A stretch of 64,000 nt of DNA from Ceratothoa steindachneri (Eukaryota > Arthropoda > Malacostraca > Isopoda > Cymothoidae). The stretch is taken from the NCBI GenBank assembly GCA_963969495.1, contig OZ018323.1:71582920-71646919 (forward strand), in the 5' to 3' direction. Below the pieces are notes generated by a model. The model saw nothing but the letters and a program-made list of their open reading frames with translations. It was not told the DNA's origin and made no database searches. Made by a program: the position numbers and the translations under genes. Positions 47,720-59,064 of this stretch are shown one piece after another; the first letter of the stretch is position 1, and each line of letters begins with the position of its first letter.

Positions 47720-48745
47720 TATATAATTTAACTAATTTAACTTGGTGATTTTGGGAAATTCTTGAAAATGTTTTTTTTGCTTAGTGGACAAGTAATCTTT
47801 CATGTTTTTGAGTTTATGTTTATTCGAAGCTTTTATTCGCAGGGCTGTTATTTGTATGTTTCTAGCTTTTATCAAAGTTCTTTCTAAGAGTTCAGAAAAA
47901 ATAAATATAATTATCAAATGATTTGGAATGAAAAACATACAAATCGTGAAGTTTAAAAAAATGTATTAATATTAGGGGTTTGGCGCTTTTTTACTATCAC
48001 TTCGTATATAAAACAAATTTAGATGAAAAAAGAGATCTGACTAAGGTTTTTCTCTATATCAAACAGGGTGAAATAACTTAAAAAAAGGTTTCAGGGTGTT
48101 TATATTGAAAAAAGTGTTTGGGAAATTCTCAACTATAAATAAATCTTCGAGGGATAAAGAAAATATAATAAAAGGTGAAATAACTTTAAAAAAATGTTTC
48201 AGGGTATCTATGTTGAAAAAGGTGTTCAGGGTGTTAAAATAAAGTCTAAAATGCGTATTTTAAAAAGCGGTTTAGAATAGCAAATAGGCTCTAGGCCACG
48301 CGCCGAAGGAGTGCCTGTGGAATCAAGTTCTTTCTGTAAGAAAGAATACGAAGTATGGCTTGTTTCCTTATATCCGAATTTCAAAACTTAGTGACTGCCT
48401 CTCGTAGCTTGCATTTCTACTCGAAGTGTTGCGCTTCAAATAAGAGGGGATTATTTATGTTTGCTCTTCGTCTACTGACGTTAGTCAACCAGAAAGAATA
48501 TGCAAAGAGTAAGATGATTAGGACTTTGCTAGATAACAATTTGAAAGAGGATTTTGGATTAAGAAGTTTTTTATTACTTTGACTGATTCCTAAAAGCTTC
48601 CTTGAGAACCAATTTTGTCTTTTAAATCTTCTTCAGTTCACAAAAAAAGATAGACTTTTACAAATTTTTGAAGAATATAATAAATTACATGATGAATTCA
48701 CAACAAAGCAGAATAGAATCTTGCAAGAATTGATACCACGGAACA
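47720..48745. other. AT-rich intergenic DNA
   Basis: Contains a partial repetition of GTGAAATAACTT with AAAAAGGTTTCAGGGT near 48070 and 48175. A 75-residue frame at 48355 has no recognisable motif. May include decayed Helitron sequence at its right side. Confidence 0.4.
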
Positions 48746-49128
48746 TGGCTAGAAGTAGTATGATTGTATCAACATTCCATTGAAGCTTCTCACATCCCTG
48801 GCTCCAAGTGACCCAAACGTCCCTTTTAAATTAGAAAGAACCCAGTTTCCTGAATGAAGGGCGTTAAAAAGATTTTTTAAGACCACGCAGACAGACAGAT
48901 GTTAAAATTAAAGAGTTGTAATCTGATAAGCAAGGAATGAGACGTAACAAAACTGTGACAAAGATCGTAGTATGCAGAGAAGTAATAAAACAACTGCGAG
49001 CAAGAATGAAAATGTCATAATATCTAAGTGTCCATTATGTAGTGATCTTATCTCCAATTTATATTTTGTAAATAAATTTATCATTAAATACAGATATATT
49101 CCGGGGAATTTCCACGGGTTCCGCTAGT
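48746..49128 (+). mobile_element. Probable Helitron 3' end with helicase remnant
   Basis: A plus-strand frame near 48790-48857 reads LAPSDPNVPFKLERTQFP. From memory this resembles the conserved C-terminal motif of Helitron helicases (around PRISLxPSD...LPFKLxRxQFPV). A CAGACAGACAGA run follows near 48890. The sequence ends in CTAGT at 49124-49128 behind a small GC-rich possible hairpin (CCGGGGAATTTCCACGG), which fits a CTRR-T Helitron terminus. A stop follows the helicase block directly. The 5' end was not found. Confidence 0.5.
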
Positions 49129-49144
49129 ATATGCATACATATAT

Positions 49145-49159
49145 GTATATATATATATA

Positions 49160-49214
<55 letters not shown>
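49145..49214. repeat. (AT)n microsatellite, interrupted once
   Basis: About 70 bp of alternating AT with one break near 49162, directly after the Helitron-like end. Confidence 0.95.
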
Positions 49215-49218
<4 letters not shown>

Positions 49219-49670
49219 TTAAATTAGAAGATATCCCATTAACAAGATATATATTCCGTTCCAGAAATAATAAACCACAATATTTGAATCCGATTTATTT
49301 ACGAACAGAACTACATAGTTTCGGCTTTCGCCATTTTCAACTGTATAATGAAAGGTACAATTTTTACAATTTACAATTTAGGTTAAAGTGGTGAAATTGT
49401 GTGGTAGGTATATAAAGGTGTGAATATGTTTCCTAGTTTGCCCTGGTGTTAGGGCATCACTACCATTCTTCTTATTTGTGTTTTAAAAATAAAAATTCCA
49501 CCGTCAAAAAGTAGCTGACTGTCTTTGACAGCCAGTTTCCTCCGTTATAATATATATATTTATGTATGTATTAGGTTATTGTTGTTCCTCCTTCGAAGCA
49601 TTCAAGCCTTAAAAGGTTGCTTTCATGCTGAATGAATCTCAAGTTTTGAGTTTTCGGTAATCTATTTAAT
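49215..49670. other. Spacer with possible hammerhead-like core
   Basis: No gene recognised. It holds the minus-strand GGC-GAAA-GCC-GAAAC motif at 49343-49311. Confidence 0.4.
49311..49343 (-). other. Possible degenerate hammerhead-ribozyme core
   Basis: On minus, TTGAAAA stands where CUGANGA is expected. It is followed by a perfect tetraloop hairpin GGC-GAAA-GCC and then GAAAC, the layout of a hammerhead stem II and its conserved GAAA. The first box has changes at key positions, so activity is unlikely. Confidence 0.3.
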
Positions 49671-49671
49671 T

Positions 49672-49942
49672 TGGGCTCTTCGCCTCTTTTCATCGTTTGA
49701 CTTTGGTTGACATTATTTTATTATCTAATGGGTATTGGGAATTGGACACTTCGCCTCTTTTTATTCAGAAATTTTGATTATTTGGATTGGGCACTTCGCC
49801 TCTTTTTATTTAGTAATTTTGATTATCTGGATTGGGTACTTGGCCTCTTTTATATTTAAATTTAGTTTTAATTTTTTGGTTTCTACTATGTTTATATTGG
49901 GGGGGGGAGGGAACTTTATTGTGGGAACTTCGCCTCTTTTTT
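49672..49942. repeat. 45-bp tandem array in a LINE 3' region
   Basis: The motif GGGCACTTCGCCTCTTTTT recurs at about 49673, 49742, 49787, 49832 and 49921. The three middle copies are exactly 45 bp apart. It lies in the 3' region of the minus-strand LINE that follows. Confidence 0.88.
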
Positions 49943-51855
49943 CAATTGTTATTTACAATTGTTGAATTGGTTGAACTAATTGTCAAACTTTTGAGTTTTA
50001 AAATAAAAGTGCTTTAGAGTAGTGGACTATTACTACGTAAACATAGGTAGTACCACTTCTCTCGCGCAGGTTCTACTACTAGGAAACAGAGCAGTTCTAC
50101 CTATAGCGCGTCTACGGTTTGCACGTATATTAATGTTTAGGTTCATGTTCGGGAGTATATCTTGGTCTGTCTTGTCCCAAGTCTATCTCCCTAGCCTTTG
50201 GATCTCCGTATTGATCGGCTTTAGACCGACTCTTTGTTAAGAATCGATTGCCGAGTACGGTCGATCCTTCGCGTGCCAGTAATCAGCAGCGTCGCTTTAT
50301 TCTGTACTCTCTGCATCATTTTGAGAGAGGTACAGCTTGCCAGCTGCGTGATCACGGTCGGGTACACCAGGACTGAGCGTACCAAGGCCATGTACAGCTT
50401 TTTGATGTTAGGCACGCTGAGGCTTCGGAAACGGTAAAGTTTCCTCAGCTCTCCTTTGGCAAGGAAGACTCTGGTATTTATGTGCGTCTTGTATCCCGTT
50501 TTGAAGAGTTGTAAGCCCAGGACTTTACCCTCGTTGCAGTACGGATAGATCTCGTTATTGACGACAACGTCGTCAACTTTCCGGCGGTTCATTGGAATGA
50601 TAGTGAACTTCTGGCGGTTGGTCTTAATTTTCCACTTCTTCTCATATCTATTGATGTTTTCAATTTCGACAGCTGTCGTCCTTGCCTGACTTCCAGGGTT
50701 CCTGAATGGACTCAGGACGATTTGGGTGATGTCGTCTGCGTATTGCAGATACATCGAATCGTACCTCACTGGAGCAGGCAGGTCAATCGTGTACACGAAG
50801 TACAGCAGAGGGCTGAGACAGCTGCCTTGTGGAACTCCCACCTCGAGTTCGAATTCGGGTCCTTTGCAGCCCGTGATTGCAATTCGAGCTCTCCTGTTGG
50901 AGACATAGTTGCAAAGGATCCTTTCCAGGAGTGGGTTAAGCTGGAGGTTGAGGATCTTGTACTGCAATCCTATCAGCCAAACCTTATCGAAGGCCTTCTT
51001 TACATCACGCAGCACCACGTCTACGTACCTCCTCTCAGCTTTGCTGCAAGCGAGTTTCTCCGCAAGGAGGGCGAGGGCAGTTTCCGTTCCTCGTCCCTTG
51101 CGGAACCCGTGCTGCTGAGGGTTGTGGGCTCCCAGCTCGGCAAGTTGTTCTGGAAGCCTGTCAGCTAGGAGTCTCTCGTAGACTTTTGCAACGAACTCCA
51201 GCAGGGCAATTGGCCTGTAGTTTACCAGTTGATCAGGGGGTTTACCTCCCTTGGGTATGAAGATCTCCTTCGCAATCTTGAAACCTTCCGGGAAGTAGCC
51301 CGTGTTCAGGGAAGCGTTGTAGATGTTAACGATTCCCTGAATGATCTGCTGTGGGGCGTTAACCAAGTTATTTCTGGTGATACCCGTCCAGCCTGGTGCC
51401 TTTTGTCGAAAGGCTTTTACAGTGGCCATGACGTCCTCTGATGTTATGGGACGTCCATAGCCATCCATCTCCCTGCCTTCGTTGAATTGATGTAGTGGGT
51501 GCGTGCGATGTATTTCCTGATTTAGTTCTTCAATCAGTTGGCCTTCGAATTCCTGGTCGAACTCATCGTTTTCCTCAGGGGTAATCCTGAAAACATTTTT
51601 CCAGAAGTTCCTGAACATGTCCTCGAGAACCACCGGGTTCTCTATGTAGTTTATGTTCTCCTTTATCCGAGCCTTAGTTCTTGGTGTAAGTCCCTTTAAG
51701 TTCTTGACTTGGCGCCAGAACTTAGCCGGGCTAAGTTCGCTGTCGACTTTGGCTATCAGTTTGTTCCAAATTTCCTCCTGTTGGAGGTTGATGGCCTCTC
51801 TAAGCTCTGAGCTTAGGCGTCGAAGCAGCAAGCAGCTTTCCCAGTTGGGACCCTC
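49690..51855 (-). mobile_element. 5'-truncated jockey-like LINE with open RT
   Basis: Minus strand, starting abruptly near 51855 inside ORF2 upstream of the RT. RT runs to about 50221 without a stop. A frameshift near 50222 moves the C-terminal tail (GLKPINTEIQRLG, to about 50035) to another frame. A 3' UTR with 45-bp repeats follows to about 49690. Loss of ORF1 and endonuclease is typical of incomplete reverse transcription on integration. Confidence 0.82.
50221..51831 (-). pseudogene. LINE ORF2 fragment: intact RT domain
   Basis: 536 residues, the longest uninterrupted element frame after ORF1 of the CR1-like LINE counts as domain. Order: linker with FWRQVKNLKGL, QKAPGWTGITRNNL, LNTGYFPEGFK, YRPIALLEFVAKVYERLL, HGFRKGRGTETALALL, YVDVVLRDVKKAFDKVW, GVPQGSCLSPLLYFVYT, LQYADDITQIV (YADD at 50742-50731), an IIPMN thumb, and MQRVQNKATLLITG. 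All RT catalytic blocks are intact. It lacks the endonuclease and a native start, and a frameshift at its 3' end removes the tail. It is closely related to the RT of the copy at 23.5-25 kb. Confidence 0.88.
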
Positions 51856-51859
51856 AAAA

Positions 51860-53605
51860 TAATAATGAAAGGTAAGATATGCAACTCCAGTATATAAAGG
51901 CGAAAAATCAGACTAAACAAAATGAAAACAATGGAAATATAATGAAAGATATAAATATATGTATGGTTCGGGAGGCAACTTTTAATCACGGGGAACGACC
52001 AATTCTGACTGTTTATAAATGGATTGAGCATCATTATTCAAGTTATAAATTTAACAAATATATCTGATAATGTTGCCCAATCAATTTATAAACAATCTAA
52101 GTAGTTTAAATTGTTTGTACGAACTTTGATTAATATTATAAAACTTTGCATTTGAGAACCTTAAAAGGTTGCAATGGGCAGATGACGTGGAGTGCCAGCA
52201 TTCAATCTCTCCTAACAACAGTCGAATACTACGTTAGGTCCGTCCTTTGGCTTGATTCAATCCATTGATAAATAAATGAGAAACTTTGCAGAGGCAACTT
52301 TTAAGGCAAAACTGACCAGGAACACATTTGATAAACGGTTAGTTTACAGCTCATTTCCAGGCAAAGCGGTGCCCAGGGTAGACTGGAACACCCGGATTAT
52401 AAACCAGTATTCGAGAAAATTATTATAGCTGCAGGAAAGGGCTAGGGTATAATAGCACGCCCTCCCGGCCTCAGTTACCGCGAAAGTCTCAATCTAGTTT
52501 GAGACTGCCTGGGCTTTATTCCTTCTAAATATTTCAGTCTAATCCTTTTATTGCCACTTCCTCTCTAATTCACTTCTCGCCTATTTAATTACTGGCGGCT
52601 ACTTATGCAGTCTGTTTGCCGACTAGCCTACTTTTATTCATCCCTGTTGTAGGCCTGGAGGAGGGGGGTAGCTGGCCTTGTGGAGGGAGAGTGAACCTTA
52701 CTGGATTCTTCACAACCTTTTCTCCTTATACTCCCCGACTCCCCCTAATGCTCTCGCAAGGGGATGTACGATGGAGCATGAGCAACCTTTCTGCCACTGC
52801 TAGGGAGAAAAATGTTTAGCACCCCCACGGGCCCAATGTCCAGAGTGTTTACTCCAAGGCCACATACCAACTGGAGGATCTGCGACGCTATGTCTTCCAC
52901 AGATTTTCACTTTCCTTAACTTCACCACGTTCTTTAAGGATCTATCCCCCACAAACTTCATGCTAGCTATGGCCTCGTTGGTCTCATATCTACCTTTTAA
53001 TTCGCAAATTAATTGGGCCCTTGTCTTTAATCGAAGGGAGAGTTTTCGGAAGGTCTCGTAGTAGCTCTCTTGACTCCACTCTTAGGACACAGAGAAGAAG
53101 CCATTTCTGTCGTCCTGTTATCGCAGTTACTATGGCAGCGATTCGCCACCCCAACACTGCCTACGGCACGCCTGGTGGGACTGTATCCAATAGACCTATC
53201 TACGACCCCTAAAACGGACCCTATCATTCGGCTATTTTATCTTCCGTGTTGCCGTGAAGTACACGTGATCGTTTTCACCCACTCGTGGAGGCATGTTATA
53301 TCTTACGATAGAATGAGTTGCCAGAAAAGATCACCGCTTTTTCCTACACTAACTGCATTCCCCCACCAACAGGCACTGCAGTTTTCCTTACTCCTGGTAT
53401 TCTTTGAAGCCTTGTGCTACGAAGCTTATCGAGGCCCCGATAAGCTTGATAAAGGTTTGTTTTGAAATAAAAGTATAAATTATAATATTCTTCTTCTAGA
53501 GTACTGAATTGTAACAAATCAAATTATGATTTCTTTAGAAGTCACTCTACTTATGATCTATTCACTGGTAGTAAATAATTAATTTTCCACCTCTTGTTAC
53601 TTTAA
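51860..53605. other. Anonymous intergenic DNA with a GC-richer part
   Basis: AT-rich to about 52140, then moderately GC-rich to about 53460. A 131-residue plus-strand frame (53070-53465) lacks an ATG at its start and any recognisable motif. No gene supported. Confidence 0.4.
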
Positions 53606-53609
53606 GGTT

Positions 53610-54330
53610 ATAATTTAAAGTAATATTTATCTATTCTATTCCTAAAAATATTTAGTCTAGTTTTTAACGACATTCGAAGGCAAACCTTTCCAATTCTTTT
53701 ATTTTTAAAGAAAATCACTTTTGTGTCAAAGTGTTGAATCTTTTTCTTACTATTTTAAACTCTTTAATTCTAATGGTTGATCGTATATCTACCTCAAACA
53801 TTAAGTCATAATTTATTATATAACCTTTTAAGTATTTTAAATATTTCAATAGGTTGGTCACAGAGATTCCGATCACGCAGTGAAAGTAAATTGAGGGGTC
53901 TTAGCCTTTCTTCGTATGATCTATTTCTAATTTAAGGAAATAATTTCATAACTCGACGCTGGACTCGTTTGAATATTGCAATGTCATTTTTCAAGTATGG
54001 AAACCAAAATTGCACCCAATAATCAGATCTTACGAGCTTTTTATATAAAGGAAGAATATTATCGTTGAATTTACATGCAAAATGTCTCTTTAATTATTTG
54101 GGAAACAATTTATCCTTCTCTGACTCTAAAGTGCATTGTTTCCAAAATTTTAGATCATTTGAGATTAAGAAACTTAAATCTTTTACCATTTAGACTATGT
54201 TTAAAATTTGATTATATATAATGTAATCTCAATGGAGGTTATCATGAGAAATGTACATTACTTTATACTTGTTCACGTCAAATTGTATCTATCAGCTTTC
54301 CGCCCTTTGGAATACTCTAGCCAAGTTATC
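53610..54330 (-). mobile_element. Old CR1-like LINE relic, C-terminal RT
   Basis: Minus strand from about 54330: FDVNKYKVMYIS, then LSFLISNDLKFWKQC, YKKLVRSDYWVQFWFP, LKNDIAIFKRVQRRVMKL, RNRSYEERLRPLNLLSLRDRN, PIEIFKILK, and NRIDK at the end. These line up block by block with the thumb and C-terminus of the CR1-like ORF2 at 38.7-39.4 kb (FNVGKCKVMHIG, VRPHLEYAVQFCSP, ARLERVQARATKL, SYEDRLRELDLFSLE). Several stops. AT-rich, so older than the 35-39 kb copy. Confidence 0.7.
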
Positions 54331-54459
54331 TGCAAGTTATTATTCACTGTTTTAAATTACCCTATTAACTAGTTTCGTGTCATCAGACAATTTTGAAATT
54401 TTATATAATAAATTACTTCTCTTCAATATCAAAATTAAGCCTAGCATTTTTGGTTTATT

Positions 54460-55955
54460 ACCGCTTTTCTAATTTTTTCTTCAAGACGTCTTCATTTATA
54501 ATGTCTATCAGTCGATTCTCTGCATTATAAGCCTTAAATTAACTATATATAACAGTTTATTTTTTGGCTGATTAAAGTCAAACGTCTAAAAAAACACTTG
54601 CTTTGGTGGCTGGTATATATACCTCGACGAAGTTTATTTTAATGATATATTGATGCTTCCTTATCGAGTCTAGTTCATCTTTATGTATAATAAACGACTC
54701 CGCCTTTTCTTTTAGAGTTATCATTATGAAAATCTGTAAAACTAGGTAATTTAAGCTCTCTAATAAGGTCCCTTTTATAATTTTTTAGCCGTGATTTGTT
54801 ATGTTTTCAAAATACAACATTATCAAACTCTCCTGACCCAAGTGAAATCTTCAATGCATCGCTAATTTTTGACAAATTTCTTGTTAGATTTCCATAATTT
54901 TCCAATCTCTGATGCATTCCTGTCGGAATATCTATAAAATAATTATTCAAAATATTTGCTATTTGTACCCGATTACCCATTCTAGCCTCAGCTTGTCTCT
55001 GCACAATAACTCACTACACTCTTGAAATTCTCCCCATAGATTGATAAAGTGCGCCCTTTCTTCTTGGAAGCCATTCGTGTAAAAATACCTACAAACGCTT
55101 CTTTTTTTGTTCCTTCCGTTTTCTCATTAGTTGGGGGCATTTTGCGAAGAGTTGATCAGACTTTGTTGAAAACTCATTATTAGTTTTTTCATAAAATAAA
55201 ATGTATCTTGGGTAGATCCAATTATAATAAACCAGAATAAACTGAATAACAACTGAATAAACCAAATCCTAAACTCTGCACACGGGATAGCAGTTTCTTC
55301 TCCATCGCATTGATTTCTTTCCTAAATGTTCATCGAGTTAGTATGCAATGAGAAGCTAATTTTACTACACAAAGTTGTTTATTTTCAACATAATTAGGAA
55401 GTTTCGTGTAGTAAAATAAATGATGCAACCAACTAAATAGTTCACTTAACCGAGATACAAAGAGGGAGGGAAAGAGACCAATGAAAATTTATAAAAAGAA
55501 ACTACTTCAATGAATGACCACGATTTCTGATCCCAAAGTATAGAGAGGACGGATTATAAACTACTGGAACAAGTTCGTTCTCTGTTTATTGGTACCCAAA
55601 AGAACAAGAATGAACCGTCTAACAGGAGGTTAGTAAGAATCAACGTCCTGCCATTTAGACTAGACATAAATTCTCTCGACTTAATTATTTCGCTCTACTT
55701 CCTATATAGTTCCTATACCAATGTAAAAGGATGTAAAAAATAAATTTTATTAAATATATGCCGAATATTGTATTCATAAACAATAATAAGAAGGAAAGAG
55801 CAACGTCTTCCCGAAAGGAAGATCTTGCAACTGAAAATATTTTTCCTTCAATTCATTCACTTTTAAATCAATGACTCGTGAACGGCCATCAAACTAAGAA
55901 TTGAGTCCCCGCTCCTTCAATAATTCTTCAAATTAGGGCAAAGATACAGAGTTAA
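54460..55955. other. AT-rich DNA, possibly decayed LINE upstream part
   Basis: A 65-residue minus-strand frame (55004-54807) contains QIANILNNYFID, which recalls the NANLLNDYFSSVF block of the CR1-like ORF2, but the intervening RT core is not recognisable. Otherwise nothing seen. Confidence 0.3.
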
Positions 55956-55956
55956 C

Positions 55957-56040
55957 TGTCTAAAGACAATTTCAAAATAAAGATTGGCTGTAATATAAAT
56001 GTCTAAAAGCAATTTCAAAATCAAGATTGGATGTAATATT
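55957..56040. repeat. Tandem duplication, 43-bp unit
   Basis: GTCTAAAGACAATTTCAAAA (55957) recurs as GTCTAAAAGCAATTTCAAAA (56000), each followed by AAGATTGG-TGTAATAT. Few mismatches. Confidence 0.85.
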
Positions 56041-56044
56041 TGGC

Positions 56045-58015
56045 AGGTACCGTCCGAACGGCTAAATTATAACGCATAACTAGTTTATCTTTTCCGCTTT
56101 AAGATAATTCTTTAAAACGACCTGTCGTCCAAATTTAGAATACATAATAAAAAGTAGAAACAGGAAGTTACTATAAAATAATTAAGTTTTCCAATTTCTT
56201 TCACGTACTTATAGTTTTATTATAGATATATTCTTCACCTTCACTATTTTTTTTTGTGTATTATTTTTATCTGCTCCCTTGCCTCCCTAAACTCTCAGGC
56301 GCTTTAAACTGGGGTCATATCTTTTCATAGATTGGAGTATTTCTGTATTTCATTAGAGAGTTAATTTATCTATGCCCTAATTAGCATTGTCTTTTTTTCT
56401 GCTTTAATTTTCATTTACTTGAACAGTAACAATTTTTAACAATCATTCAAGGATAAAATGTTTATTAGCAGTAACATAAAACTAACATTTTTAACACGCC
56501 TAAATGACTTCTCTGTAGATTTTTTTTACTAAATTAGTTCTATCACTTCATGAAACCTTATACTGCAAAATCGGAATGTTCCTCAAAGGAAGAAAATTTA
56601 CTGAAGATAACATCTACGTGAGAAGCATCATTTGTTGCCTTAATCTGTTCAAGAAAAAGTTTTCACTCACCATTTTCTGATGTAATTTTTTTTTGTTTGC
56701 TCTTTTGTCAATTTAATTTGCTGATAAAATTTCGAGGCAAGCGTTTTGTGATTAGTTTAGACTCTCCAGCATTTCTAAAACAGATTACGAAATAGAGAAT
56801 GCAAGAATAATTTGATAAGTGAAAATGCCAAGCCAATATAGTCCTAAATATGCATACATGAGGCACTTTTACTTTCACAATAATTTTTCTGACTTATTTT
56901 AGCATGTAAAATGTTACTGACATGTTGAAGGTAGAAAAAATTAAGGAAAGAATTTTGTAAAAAAAAATTATTGGAGCCAACGGTTTTATGAGAGTCCAAT
57001 ACAACCAAGCGATATTAAGTAATAAAACTAAATAAAACGGAAAAGCTTTAGCTACAAAAAACAGCAAGTGGCAGAGGAGAATGTTTATGGTAGGTCGTGC
57101 TAGCTTTTGGGATGAGCAAGGAGGAAAAAAGGATGCGGAAGTTCTATGAAAGTTGCTAGTAGCAGCTTAGTCACTTGTAAACATATGTTTACATAAAGTA
57201 ATTTCCTGCCAAAAATAAATATGTATGAAAGAAATAAATTTTGCAGGATGTTTATAATGATAATGGCCTTCAACATGAGTGCCGATTGTCGTCAGGGACG
57301 CATCTAAGTGATATTCATTTTCTTTCATTTTCTGTTGCAAAGAAATCGAAAATTTTAAACCGGTTTTTAATTGATTAGAAGAATCCAGTTTTAACCAGTT
57401 ATGGCCGAAAAAAGTATAGTAATTCCTATAAAAAGCAATTAAACACTATTGAACTTTACTAAACTCAGCGCAGTTCAGGAATCCATCCAATTTGCGTATA
57501 TTTAACATACAAAATTTAAGGCGTTTTTACATCTAGTAATTTGTGTCCATGTTATCTTTTACAGTTTTCTGGAAGAGTACTCGGTAATATCATCTCATGA
57601 AACTAAAGAACACCTTCTGCATTAACATCAATTCGATTCACCCGACTGCAGTGCCACTTAGATTATTGGCCAGTGCTTCCAAGTTAAATAAAGAGTCAGA
57701 ATTAGTCTTCTCTTTAAAAAAAATACTCCCCTTCTTCTAACTGAAGATAAACAGCCCACAGAAAGAAGCTGTAACATATCATAATACTCGATCAAAAGGC
57801 CAACCAGTCTTCATCGGAGGTTATCTACTTGAAAAAAACAATGAATTAAATCCTCGCTCAGATTGAAAATTCAAAATATAATCTAATACCATTACCACCA
57901 TTGAATTGAATCAAATGAATAGAATGAACAAAAAAGGAATCACTATCGAGGACGGCAGGAGATCGTGTAGGAAAAGATGAAAAGGTTCGGAAAATACTTT
58001 ATAGGGGATAAGAGG
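56045..58015. other. AT-rich intergenic DNA
   Basis: No gene, RNA gene or repeat recognised in about 2 kb. Confidence 0.45.
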
Positions 58016-58019
58016 AGTT

Positions 58020-59060
58020 GAAAGGTCGGTGACTAGACACCGAAGCGTGATGTTTTTTTGTCAAGGGCTTCTCTACTTTCCTACTGATGGAGAGTGTTTT
58101 CTTTCATGCTTGGCATGCTTTATTGGACCAGTCACTACTAAACCCATTTTAAAAGAAAAAGAACCAGTAAATCTCCTCTTTAAAGTTCCGGAGACGGGTG
58201 TTGACCATGCTTTCTAGTATCTTGTCTAAGTGCTCTAACAGACAAATAGGCTTGGATTAGGATGGGTGTTGGGAGCTTTTATTTTTTATTGTGTAGTAGA
58301 TGTTGTATGAGATTTTCAATAGTTATGGAAACTGGCCAGAGGCAAGTGAAGCATTAAGAAAGAGGTGTTATTGTAGCAAAGATGGTTTCTGGGAGGTGGT
58401 TAATTCTAGTAGCTGGAAAACCAAATGGACCGGAGGAGCGGTTTGCTTTTGATTTGATATATTGTTTTGTTTCCTCGATGCTGAGAGGTGTAATTATTCT
58501 AGTAATGTCATTAAGACCTCAATTAGTATCAGGGGAAGGGCCCAGGCTCATCGAGGTGGATCCGATAGTGTGATCAAAATGCGTCAAGGATGTCATTAGG
58601 GTCAGTGAGTGTACGGTTAAGTTGGAGGGTGATGGGTTTGGTTCTCGGTGCCGAATATCCTTTTTGGTCGCCGGCAGAAGAAGGAAGGGTGTGTGCAGTG
58701 AGCGTCGACGAAAGTGTAGGCAATCTCGCGCCACATGCGGTTCCGGTCAAGCTGCACACATTGTAGGATTTGGACACGTATAAGTCTGATGTTGTGTTTT
58801 CCTGAGCCTCTATTGTACTGGTTGTTGTATTGTGTAATGACTCTTTGTGTTTATATTGAGAACAAAAGGTCTTTTATGTGTGTGTCTTTTTTGCGTGATT
58901 TGTGCGGATTGGGTCCGCTGTTTATGGTGTCCATGAGTGTAAACCCGTACCTATCTACATGACTAGAGTTGGTGTTCTGTAAGTTAAGATTATCTGGTGT
59001 GTTCTCACTTATGTTTCTTTTGAACTCCTGCAAATTCTTGTTCTTTTAGTCGAAGCGGAA
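58020..59060 (-). mobile_element. LINE relic: linker and N-terminal RT
   Basis: Minus strand. LQEFKRNISENTPDNLNLQN starts the segment between endonuclease and RT, followed by RVITQYNNQYNR, LDRNRMWREIAYTF, then broken RT blocks HLVFQLLEL, LNASLASGQFP, KNKSSQHPS, PICLLEHLDKILESMVNTRL and RNFKEE. The block order matches the 5' half of a jockey-type RT (NYRPISLLE...KILEKIV). The domain ends before the active site; that region is missing. Stops and frameshifts are frequent. Sequence to about 59480 may hold endonuclease remnants. Confidence 0.6.
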
Positions 59061-59064
59061 TGTG

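Noticed and set aside
49607..52172. CCTTAAAAGGTTGC present on both sides of the LINE at 50 kb, considered as target-site duplication
   Set aside because: The copies lie about 70 bp and 300 bp outside the estimated element ends, and the motif is partly palindromic.
52172..52200. WADDV-like reading reminiscent of an RT active site
   Set aside because: No neighbouring RT blocks in order; likely chance.
53070..53465. 131-residue plus-strand frame in GC-richer DNA
   Set aside because: No ATG at its start, no motif, and overlapping open frames on the other strand.
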